A model generated the notes under the pieces. It was not told where the DNA came from, did not search any database, and was given only the letters and a program-made list of their open reading frames with translations. Of a stretch of DNA of 64,000 bases, positions 1 to 9,185 are shown piece after piece. Within the stretch, counting starts at the first letter, position 1, and every line of letters starts with the position of its first letter. Source of the DNA: Gyrodactylus bullatarudis (taxonomy: Eukaryota; Platyhelminthes; Monogenea; Gyrodactylidea; Gyrodactylidae); contig SSNU01000163.1 of NCBI GenBank assembly GCA_012064415.1, positions 186,001 through 250,000 on the forward strand, in the 5' to 3' direction. Position numbers and translations under genes: made by a program.

Positions 1-392
1 TGTATATCTTGTGAACTCGATCAAAAGTCAAAGAGGATTTATTTCTAATCAAATCTTTTTCATTATTGCAGGAAGTATTATTATTATTATTCAACAATGA
101 TTTAGAACTCAAGTGTGTATAAGTGAATATTAGGAAGAGGCATATACTGTTACTGGCTAGAATGGAATTATTGATTTTGAACAGAATACGCTAGTAACGA
201 ATATGCATTTTTCCAAAATCAACTTTTATTCTAGGAGATATTGTCACAGAAAATAACCCTGATCTAAAGATGACTTCATAAGTTACATACGCCATATTAA
301 TAATAGACCTGGCGAAAAATGATATACGTATGCTTTCTCTAACCTTCCCTCATGAGTTCAGAACCCAAATTTTTTTAGTACAAAAGAATTAC

Positions 393-1174
393 CTGAACTA
401 TTTTCAACACGTTCAGTGGGTGCTTTGTTCTCTTTGTTGTCATCTGTAGATGGATAATTTTGATTTTTCATGCGATTAAAACGAGCCTTGACACGTTGGA
501 TCCGTCTTCGCCTACTTCTGTTCTTACGTTTATTCTGAAACCAATATTTAAAAATATATAGATATCTTTTGATCAAGTTACTTGAAAGTAAGAATTTGAA
601 AAAAATACTTTTTTATAGTCTTCTGGAGTGATATTAACAAGGTATTCAACAACATCTTCCAAGATAAGGTTCATAAACTTGTCAAACGCGATTAGTCTTC
701 CATGTAGGGCTCCACGTACTTCTTTAAGTCCCCTAGTCCAAACAATAACCGACTCATTGTTATACATGGCGAGTTGAAGTCGTTTGAAAGGTTCTTTATC
801 GCCAGTTTTAGCATTTTTGTCGATTTCTTGAAAATTAACGAATTAAAAACTTGCAAAGGAGACTATATAATCAATGTGTGATTTGCTTTTAATGTTAACG
901 AGGCTAACTTTGAATAACTTGAGAGTGTACATTTTTAAACCCCTCAGTGTAGAGAGAAACCATTCTTCCATGCTCAAGTAGGAAAAATTAGAACCCAAAA
1001 TTCATTACTTGACCAATATTCGAGAATTGAACCGGCAACGTCGAGATCCTCTCGATTGAGTAACTCTTCTATTATATCCCGGATATTTGACGTAGACTTT
1101 CTCTCGTTGCAACCATCTGTAAGGGTTGTCGGTCTAGTCTCTGACTTTGTTGGCTCCTGATGATGTTCGTCAAC
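393..1174 (-). CDS. LSM11: U7 snRNP Sm-like protein LSM11 homologue (partial, 3 exons seen)
   Basis: Exons read on the minus strand at 1009-1174, 609-826 and 393-534, joined in frame by GT-AG introns of 182 and 74 nt. The middle exon carries a clear Sm1 motif (VWTRGLKEVRGALHG, then IAFDKFMNLILEDV), preceded by the LSM11-type lead-in RLQLAMYNNESV. LSM11 replaces an SmD protein in the U7 snRNP that processes histone mRNA 3' ends in the nucleus. The third exon is basic (NKRKNRSRRRRIQR) and fits the long insert LSM11 has between Sm1 and Sm2. The exon at 393 ends at a GTAATT donor in phase 1. The Sm2 half is not identified and probably lies below 350 or outside the window. No in-frame start codon was found upstream of 1174, so the first coding exon is missing. 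Family call is good; gene boundaries are incomplete. Confidence 0.72.
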
Positions 1175-1311
1175 CTACAGTAACAGTGGAAAGAGTAACA
1201 TGGGGGTAATTCAATGAACTCAAAAGGTAAGAAAATTAAATTTTTTATATTTTTTTATAAAAAGAAACTTTTTGTACAAAAAACCTTTTGCTATTTTGTA
1301 TTTTTGTCAAA

Positions 1312-4300
1312 TCATCTTCTAGTGTTATTACGATTGGGAAATCGTTCATTATCATGATTCCTCCCAGCATTAGAGTGATAATATTGACGTCTAGGAGGGT
1401 GCATAACTGGCGGATGGCCATGTTCTGGATAATCTCGATTGGCATAGGGATATGAATCCCGAAAATATGGAGGTCTGTGGGATGGATGTACTCTTGGATA
1501 GGGCTCATGACGTTCACAATAATAATCATGGGGATGGAAGGAACCTCTATTGCCATGGTGGTAGGGATTTTGATAGGGAGGTTCATTGGGATGAAAACTA
1601 CGATCTCTATCATCGTGAGGATACGATCTATGCGGATACATATCATGACTTGGATGGGGTGGATATCTTCTGTCTATGTCTCTTACAGGGGGCTCAAAAT
1701 TGCGTAGATCAACATCACGAAAATCGTTATAGTCATGCTTGGAATCTATAGATTGAGTATATGATATTTGAAAATAACAAATCAGAAGATTTTGTTTCAT
1801 CATATCTTAAGGAATAGTTTATAATATACAATTGAAAATTGTATTCAAAACGCCAAGATTATTCAGTTTAATCTACTAAAACCTGAAGAAAAGACTCTTA
1901 ATTTATAAATTCCAGTAGGAAATTATCAACAAAATCAAATACAACGGTTACTAGACATATCGAACAAGAGAATCATGACGCTCCAGTTTTTAATTTTTCA
2001 ATTTTGTATGAAAATGCGGGTGATCGCAGCACGGATTTTTGGGTGAAGAATAAATTCTTCAGCAATCATGTAAAACCAAATCTGCGTATTCTGTATTATA
2101 TTTGGATTGAAATGTGTAAATTGAGATGAGATATCCTAATAATTATTATTTGTATGAAAATGCGGGTGATCGCAGCACGGATTTTTGGGTGAAGAATAAA
2201 TTCTTCAGCAATCATGTAAAACCAAATCTGCGTATTCTGTATTATATTTGGATTGAAATGTGTAAATTGAGATGAGATATCCTAATAATTATTATTATTG
2301 AAGAGTTTTGGTGTTTTTTTAGCCTAAATTCTTATTGTCATAAACTTTAATTATAATAAAATAATAATTATTATTATTTATGTATCACTACTGATGAACC
2401 ATAAAGAAATGTACAATGTACATTTAGTGAATCAGAAAATATATGGATTAGTTCATCTTACCTGGATCACTTCTATATTTATTAATATTGTTGTTGTTGT
2501 GAATGAGATAATTGCCCGTGCTCTCTTGGCACTCATCTCTTTTTGGATAATTTTCGTCGGGAGTTTCATTACTGAGATTACTGTCATTGTGGTAGGAGTA
2601 GTCGACGTTATTTTTGATTCTTTCAAACTCATCTGAAATTGAACAAGAGTAAGCTGTGAGAGACTCGATAGGAGGCCAGTTCAAGAAATAGCCTACTTAC
2701 CGGTAAACTTTGGCTTTTCATTTATACTACTAGGATCCTTCAAACTGTTGAAATGGAATAAAGGGGATAAATTTCAAGGATAACGAGGCGGAATGAATCA
2801 TGAACAAACCTTTCGTCTTTCTTGTAGTTTGCAAAAACTCCAGATAATGTGGAGAGGACCCTTTTAATATCGATATTTTTGATTGCCTCTGAAATTGCGC
2901 CCTTATCCTGGGCAAGGCTGTCGGGTTTCGGGTCTGGGTCAGATTGTAATTTTGGCTCCTTGGCAGTATCCAAGTCAATCTTTGGTAACTCCTCAATTTC
3001 CATGTCATCATCTTCGATACCATTCTCAAAAGCAGGTGTTTCGGGAACATCTAATGGTAGCAGAAGGGAGGCTTGCTTCCTACGTTCTGTCAGCTTTTTG
3101 CGAATCAATATCAAATACAGTTTCACGTTTCCTAGGAAGAATTTTTGAGTATAAAATGAAATGCATTTTCAAAGTTATTGAAAGCAAAACCTCACCCAAT
3201 GAGCTATTCTTGACATGATTCAGATGGTTGACAGTGTTGTAGCGATAGAAACCTCTGCGCATCAACTCCTCTCTAGTTCCAGAATGAGCTTCTACATTAA
3301 GGACAAACGGCAATTCTTCCCCTGCGTAAACAAGCAAATCTTTGAATTTGTCTGCGAGGGAGTTGATCTCAGCGTTAGCTAGAATGCCTCCAGAATCTCG
3401 TCCAACTAGATTCTGAAGAAATCTATGATAGAGGATCAAGGACCTTTCATCGATATAGGACATTGTTCCCGGGAGAATTAGAAAGGTTAGCACTTCGCGA
3501 TTCTCAAAGGACAAATGTTTCTGGACAAAAGTTGCCAATTGACGTTTATTGAAGCCTCCAATGATACGCAGAAAGGTAGGTAATTGTGCCACTTCGGGAA
3601 TATCTGGTTTCTCTGTTTCAGGTTGGTCCAATTTCGGTGCCCGTATATTTCCTACAGGATACAGAGTGCATTTCATGAAACTTGATAGAATCATGTTTAA
3701 CTCATGGCCAGGATCAGAGCAGGCTTCAGCGTATGACTCTAAATTTATCTGACAGGGATTATCGGCGTTCAAGTTAATCATAGCACATGCTGTTTCTACT
3801 AGATTTTGTTGTTGATCTGCATCGATTATTCGGGGTAAATCTACCCTGGATTCTTTGTCAATCTTTTCGGGACTTTTCGGTTTAAGAGATTCTTTCTCTA
3901 TCTGAATTGTTTTGGAGATACTTTCCTTGACTGCTTCAATAGTAGACTTGATACTGTTATCATCTTTAACCTTGCCATCCTTCGCGGGGAGACTAGGTTT
4001 GGATTTATTCTGACAAATGGAACAATTTGTATCGAAAAAATGTTTACCATGTTGATCGGTTGTATCTCTAATAGCACTTTTCTTTGGCTGTCTAATAATC
4101 TTTGAGGAATCACCAGCTAGTAAGGAATGACTTTTGAATTGTTTCATATAAATTTGAATTTGATTAATCGATGAAGAATTTGATATAAAATCACTAATGG
4201 AAATGTCTCCACGAAGAATTAGGTCAAGACAGAGGGAGGCCATTTTTGTAACGGAACTGGGATCAAAGAACTCCTTGAGGGTCACGATGTGGTTTTTCAA

Positions 4301-6022
4301 CGCCTCAATATTCCCAACAAAACTATGACAACTCTTTAACTCGTCTACTAGTTTACAGCATATTTCCTCGAGACGTTTCTTGTTTATGATCAGGAGACTC
4401 TTTGATTCTCGAATTCTAAAAGAAAAAGAAAGATCAAAAAACTCAAATGGAATAAAGTCGGAAAACTCTGACGTACTGTTTTTCGAAGATCTTTTTAAAA
4501 AAATCTTTTGTTTCATCACAGGCAGCATAAATTTCCTTTTTATTAATAGTCTTTTGGACAATTGGCTTGGAAGCTAGAGGACAATACACGAATATAAACT
4601 CTAGTAAATATTAAAAACTACTCAAACAAGACTATTCTAATTTATTATACAAGAAACAAAATTGGACTTACATTCAGACTTTGTTGGTTCCTCTAGTAGG
4701 CGTTTCTTTGCAGCTTGATTGGAAAACTTGTCACGAACAACCTGTAAAGATTAAACATATTTCGAAGATGATATGAGAGAAGTTGAAATTGAGAACCAAC
4801 CTGACAGGTGAGATGAGCCTTGAGAAACTTGAGCAGGTCTTCAGATCTTGCACGTGGGGCTTGTTTGCCGCTGTAAATTTCTCCTGTTCTCCTATTTAAT
4901 AGGACAAGTTTTTGGGTTTTCAGCAAAACTGGCAATTTCTTCAAAAAAGAAAGATTTTACATCATTTAAAGTGACACAGTGAATGCAAATTATAGATCTC
5001 ACTTTTTCACCAAATTTCTCTTTTAGCATTCGTTTATTCGATTCGACAATGGAATTGACATAGGATCGCAGGCAGGTTGATGAGCAATACAAAGATTTCT
5101 GCATTCAAAAAGAAAACTATTGTAACCAATTTCAGAGTCTCAAATGAATCTAATTTAACTGTTTAAGATAATAAATTGTATTTTTAAAATTCTATTCAAA
5201 GGATATACATAATTTTAAAGATTAATTGAGATCGAAAGATCGAAACTTTGGCTGACGTGAACTATGAATATTTTAAAAACTCACAGACAAATCAACATTC
5301 TTTCGGCACGTGAGACCAAAACATTTGATTTCAGAGAAGCCTTGATATTTAATGCCCTTCACCTCATCTTTTGTATCATTTTGTGTAAACGAAGTGTTAT
5401 TGCTATGAATAAAGTAATTTTCCTCATTGGAGTCATCGCAAATCTGAGTTTTGGAAGTGTCTGTTGAGTGATTTGAGTTTACATCTTGGCTGCAGTTCTC
5501 CACAGCTTCATAACTACTTTCTTGAGTGGCAGGTTTAAGAGTAATCTTGACAGAACTACTCAGAACAACTCCAAAATCATCGGCAGAATCGTCAAGATCA
5601 GCATTAGCATCCTTAATTGTTTTAATTTTCTTGAATAAAATCATAAATATTCACGTATAAATCTCAAAACTTACAAAGTTCTCATTTTCCAACATCATTG
5701 CTTCTTTTTCAATACGATCATTTTCCATCCTAATTTTTTCGGCTAATTTTGAACGAACCTGATCCTCAATTCTGGAGGATTTTCGGCGATAATTTTTAGA
5801 TTCTTCTTCTTCATTGTTATTATCGAATGGCTGGTCATTTTGAGTACTATCATCAAGACAATAGTCAGGAGAAAAATTTAGATTCGAGAAGGAGATATCG
5901 CCTACATTGTTTCCAGGGAAAATATTCTCCTCGACAGGAAAGTTTAAATCATCGTTTTGCTGAATGTTCTGAAATATTGTTGGAGATAATTCAAGAATTT
6001 CATCAAGATTGGCTGAATTCAT
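1312..6022 (-). CDS. PHF3/DIDO1-family transcription regulator (TFIIS-M + SPOC), 11 exons
   Basis: Proposed exons on the minus strand: 5675-6022, 5285-5629, 5003-5098, 4801-4938, 4672-4741, 4477-4573, 3196-4415, 2810-3131, 2701-2744, 2462-2632, 1312-1745. All junctions are GT-AG and the total of 3285 nt is divisible by three (1094 aa). In order the protein shows an acidic N-terminus, a Cys cluster (IKCFGLTCRKN / SLYCSSTCLRSY) like the segment after the PHD finger in DIDO1, a TFIIS central-like domain (VVRDKFSNQAAKKRL to about LRGDISISDFIS), the diagnostic linker HFFDTNCSICQ (DIDO1/PHF3 have HLFDLNCKICT-like), a SPOC domain (from about CTLYPVGNIRAP to KLYLILIRKKL) and a His/Pro/Arg/Tyr-rich tail. 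Family members bind the phosphorylated Pol II CTD through SPOC. I see no complete PHD finger. The start at 6022 is the first ATG after stops. The last intron (1746-2461) holds a tandem repeat and a ribozyme-like motif. Confidence 0.85.
2006..2297. repeat. Two tandem 146-bp units inside the last PHF3-like intron
   Basis: Positions 2006-2151 and 2152-2297 are nearly identical direct copies. Each unit contains the short inverted repeat GAAGAATAAATTCTTC. Related sequence recurs at about 29870-29935 and 37677-37720, so the unit belongs to a dispersed family (called R1 here) rather than being private to this intron. Confidence 0.85.
2385..2430 (+). ncRNA. Hammerhead-ribozyme-like motif, R1 repeat copy 1
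   Basis: Core CTGATGA at 2391-2397 and GAAA at 2406-2409. Stem I can pair TCACTA (2385-2390) with TAGTGA (2425-2430), 6 bp perfect. Stem III can pair ATGTAC (2409-2414) with GTACAT (2418-2423), 6 bp with a 3-nt loop. The cleavage triplet ATT fits NUH. Stem II is missing: the eight bases between the core halves do not pair, so activity is uncertain. Two sibling copies lie at about 30288 and 37753. Confidence 0.45.
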
Positions 6023-6192
6023 GACAGATAAAAATTTATAGCTATAGAAAGAAGTTTTGATTCAGTAATCATTCAATTGCAGATGAAAAATGATAATCAT
6101 TAATATGTTAATTTCATAAATTTGCCAACGACTGAATGATAAAAACAATTGTTAAAAGGTAATCATATTATTTTATCAATCAAAATATTTAA

Positions 6193-6360
6193 ATGGGTAA
6201 AGGTACCATCTCCACACTGTCCAGTTTTCTGGGATTTGCAAGATTTGTTTTTAACTACGGTTATATTCCCTTTATTATATATCTCGGTATTAATAATCAA
6301 GGTTACCCTCTTGATGCTCCAATCTCCATTTTCCAGGTATTATTACCTATCCTTGGGTAG
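6193..6360 (+). CDS. TOMM7: Mitochondrial import receptor subunit TOM7
   Basis: A 55-codon intronless ORF from ATG 6193 to TAG 6358-6360. The hydrophobic core RFVFNYGYIPFIIYLGINN matches the TOM7 signature (RWGFIPLVIYLG in animals), and a Pro-containing tail ends in LLPILG, as in TOM7 (LLWG). Length matches the family (about 55 aa). TOM7 is a small tail-anchored outer-membrane subunit that modulates assembly of the TOM translocase. It lies head-to-head with the PHF3-like gene (170 bp between start codons, probably one bidirectional promoter) and tail-to-tail with ANKRD49 (75 bp). The fit in length, topology and motif is strong for so small a protein. Confidence 0.82.
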   Translation: MGKGTISTLSSFLGFARFVFNYGYIPFIIYLGINNQGYPLDAPISIFQVLLPILG

Positions 6361-6435
6361 ATTTTTTAGTTGGATCTGACTTTTGTACATGTCGCGAAAT
6401 AATAAAAAACTATAAAAATAATACAGTATTTTTAT

Positions 6436-7162
6436 TCAAATTTCTATCAGCTCCTTATCAAAAGCATCAACAATGTATGAATGAGGTGTGTTTTTCTTTA
6501 TTAGATCCTCAAAAGAATCCCCCAACATATTTTTCTCAAAAATAATATCTTCTATGTCTGGTAGACTAATCAGGTATGCTATTGTTTCCATTGTCTGATT
6601 GTTTGATGCAGCCAAATGAAGAGGAGTTTGGTTGCTCAACGTTCCTAGTCTATAAAAATGTCTGACATACTTGATTTGTAGTCTGCGCCTGACTCTACTA
6701 GAAGTTGAACACAGGCAGTTTGGTTCCAGAATGCTGCACTATGCAGAGGAGTCCAATCATCATTGGTTCTACAGTTCAAATCTGCACCATTATCGAGTAG
6801 AAGATTAACAACCTCATAATTTCCTTGATAGGTAGCACGGTGAAGTGCTGTGTAGCCATCAGGATCTTTACTATCGAGATACTCGGTTCTTTTAAGACCA
6901 CTAAAAATGTGATTAATATAAATTACTTAAACTCCTCGTGGCCAAGCACTTCTCTTAGGAATTCAATGTTGTTTTCTTCTGCAGCGACTATGAATTGTTT
7001 CAAAGGATCGGCCTTAATTTCTTTTTTACTCCAGGCGTCAATATCATTTTCGTCCTGTTCCCAAGCACTAACAAACATACCAGGGTCCTTCATTTTTGCC
7101 CGATGGACGTTCTCTGTAACGCTTTCGTATTCTTCAAAATCGTCTAGCTCTTCTTCTGACAT
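6436..7162 (-). CDS. ANKRD49: Ankyrin repeat protein ANKRD49 homologue, 3 exons
   Basis: Exons 6927-7162, 6671-6900 and 6436-6644, separated by two introns of exactly 26 nt (6901-6926 and 6645-6670), both GT-AG and frame-consistent. An acidic N-terminal part (EEELDDFEEYE) is followed by ankyrin repeats: DGYTALHRATYQGNYEVVN, then DDWTPLHSAAFWNQTACVQ, then NQTPLHLAASNNQTMETIA. The C-terminal block FEDLIKKNTPHSYIVDAF resembles the non-ankyrin end of ANKRD49. Human ANKRD49 is about 239 aa; this model gives about 224. ANKRD49 is a nuclear protein reported to act as a transcription co-activator; that role is from the family, not visible here. It is transcribed in tandem with the ACP gene, 142 bp downstream of its stop. 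Confidence 0.8.
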
Positions 7163-7304
7163 GTTTCTAAAGGAAAATAAAAGATTATCAGGTGTATTTT
7201 TAATTTCGAAATGAATACGAGTAGTTATGACTCGGTAAGAAAAATGCCCATTTAAAATTATTCACTATTTTTTTATTTTATATAATTTTTATATTAACAA
7301 TCTA

Positions 7305-7690
7305 TCAATAAACATCGAATTTGTCACAAACATATTGGCTGATATCCCCGACTTTTTTGAATCTATAGGCTGCATCATCAGGAATATCAAACCCTATTTT
7401 GTAATGAAAGAAAAAAGCCTACCAAATTCATATTCCATATTCATAATGACTTCGACGTAGTCTAAGCTATCGATTCCAGTCTCAGAAAAGGTTGTATTAA
7501 GATTGATTGTTTCAGGATTAATCTTGTCATATAGTCGCAAAACTAACAATACTCTGTCCTCGATCATTTGTTTTGAGTAGGGAATTTCAAGAGCAAACTG
7601 TCTCTTCGGTATAGAGGAAATTTTAGGCAAAATAAATTTGGAATTTGTAACACTCTTAAAGAGTCCTGATTTTATAAATCCTCTTAGCAT
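7305..7690 (-). CDS. NDUFAB1: Mitochondrial acyl carrier protein (complex I subunit), 2 exons
   Basis: Exons 7423-7690 and 7305-7393 are joined across a 29-nt intron (7394-7422). The N-terminus (MLRGFIKSGLFKSV...) is a plausible mitochondrial targeting presequence rich in Lys/Ser and poor in acids. The carrier domain has helix-I residues VLRLYDKINPETINLN and the phosphopantetheine attachment motif TGIDSLDYVEVIM, where Ser of DSLD carries the 4'-phosphopantetheine arm. The C-terminal helix is DISQYVCDKFDVY. The protein serves type II fatty acid and lipoate synthesis and is a structural subunit of respiratory complex I and of the LYR-protein network. About 118 aa precursor, typical for the family. 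Confidence 0.92.
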
Positions 7691-7848
7691 TTTAGGAATT
7701 CTAATTTAGATAATAATAATTCAAAATGTGGATTCAAAAAGAGATAAAAAATATTGTTATCAAATAGTTGTTTATGTTCACACAAGTTGATTAAAATTAA
7801 AGTATGAATTTACAATGAAATTGATAATATAAAGTGTATATTATAAAC

Positions 7849-8649
7849 TTATAGCTTGAAATAGGCAGTTGCTAGTGCTTTGTCGTTTGTTGCTGATGGA
7901 TAACTTGTTATTTCATGATGTTTTTGAGATAAATACAAGTTAAAGTTTCTTCCAGCAGGGCTCAATAAAAATGCTATGTAGAAAATATTCATTTCCAAAA
8001 TTAAATCAATCCCAAAAAATATTGTGCTTCTATTCTTAAAATCATCATTATGATAAAAACTAAGGTCTGCAATTGTTCTTTTATAGTTTCTCACATTTGC
8101 CTTATGAATTATACCAGTTTGTTCTAGATAAAAAAATCTTTGCCAGTTGTGTAGACCCGTAAATCTAAATCCACGCGTCTCGCCAAAATAAATATGCTTG
8201 AAGCCACATGTCTTAATAGCGTTTGAACTATAACTCGAATTATATTCTTGGAAGAAAACTGACTCAAAATTTTTGTAATAATCTTCTCGTGCACTATTCT
8301 GATAGTTTTTCGATGACAGCAAATCATAAATTTGATTTGTTAGGGGAGAATTGTTAATTTTCAACATGAGTGCTTGTCTTAGGTCTGGTCGTACTTCGTT
8401 AGCATCGTAAATTTTCAATAACTCTTGGCTATCCCTAAATACTTCTTTTCTCTCCATTCGGTGTGCAATAACATTTGCGCTATTTCCGGCATTTCTAAGG
8501 GCTACTTCATACTTTCCAAGATCTTTCATTATATCATTTTTCTCAATGTAGTCAGTAATAAGAATCGATAAATCATCATTTATTCCTGGTGTTATATTAT
8601 AGACTAGGATCTTTTTAAAATCTTCATCTATTTTTTTATTTTCCATCAC
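7849..8649 (-). CDS. EndoU (XendoU) family poly(U)-preferring endoribonuclease
   Basis: Single-exon ORF of 266 aa. The C-terminal half has the XendoU signature: CGFKHIYFGE (first catalytic His), then GLHNWQRFFYLEQ (second His in HNW), then the block around FKNRSTIFFGID with a candidate catalytic Lys, and LEMNIFYIAFLLSP, as in the end of the fold. EndoU enzymes cut single-stranded RNA at uridines leaving 2',3'-cyclic phosphates. No signal peptide is apparent at the N-terminus (MMENKKIDEDFKKIL), unlike secreted placental-protein-11-type members, so an intracellular role is more likely. The start was taken at the first Met of the ORF. Absence of introns is unusual compared with its neighbours but not by itself evidence of retroposition. 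Confidence 0.82.
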   Translation of the reverse strand: MMENKKIDEDFKKILVYNITPGINDDLSILITDYIEKNDIMKDLGKYEVALRNAGNSANVIAHRMERKEVFRDSQELLKIYDANEVRPDLRQALMLKINNSPLTNQIYDLLSSKNYQNSAREDYYKNFESVFFQEYNSSYSSNAIKTCGFKHIYFGETRGFRFTGLHNWQRFFYLEQTGIIHKANVRNYKRTIADLSFYHNDDFKNRSTIFFGIDLILEMNIFYIAFLLSPAGRNFNLYLSQKHHEITSYPSATNDKALATAYFKL

Positions 8650-9185
8650 CGCCAGCTTGAGAACTTGATTCTACTCTAATTTTTTCTCAATGGTTGTAGT
8701 CTGCCTTTTTCTTCATATAAAAGTATCATTTAAAATTTACTAAAAATTAATGCAAATTTCTATCAATTTATCAGGTCTGTAATCAGTACCTCTACAGTAC
8801 CTCCTCCGGAAGAAGATCTTTCTATTTGGATACATCTTCTTGCGATAAAATTCCTCATGGATTTGAATCATGGCTTCAGTCTCATCTACTGTAGTAATTA
8901 ATTCAATAGTACATTGAATGAAAACTAGACTGAGTGTAGGTGTCTTGAACAGCGAAATTGTGATTTATTTTCTCGATAACAAGTCTCATAAAAGATAGCC
9001 GGAAATTTCTGTGGATTTCACGATTATGTTATTTTAATTAAGAGACGAAGGGAAATATATTTCTTGTAGGAAAAATAGTTTTTATTGATAATGGGGATAT
9101 CATAACATGTAACACGTATTATACAAGAGAAACGTTAATCTTTTCTATTCAACATCCATCATATTCTGTATTAAGAAGAATCCGG

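Noticed and set aside
1452..1751. Plus-strand ORF over the PHF3-like last exon
   Set aside because: Shadow of the His/Pro/Arg-rich coding exon on the minus strand.
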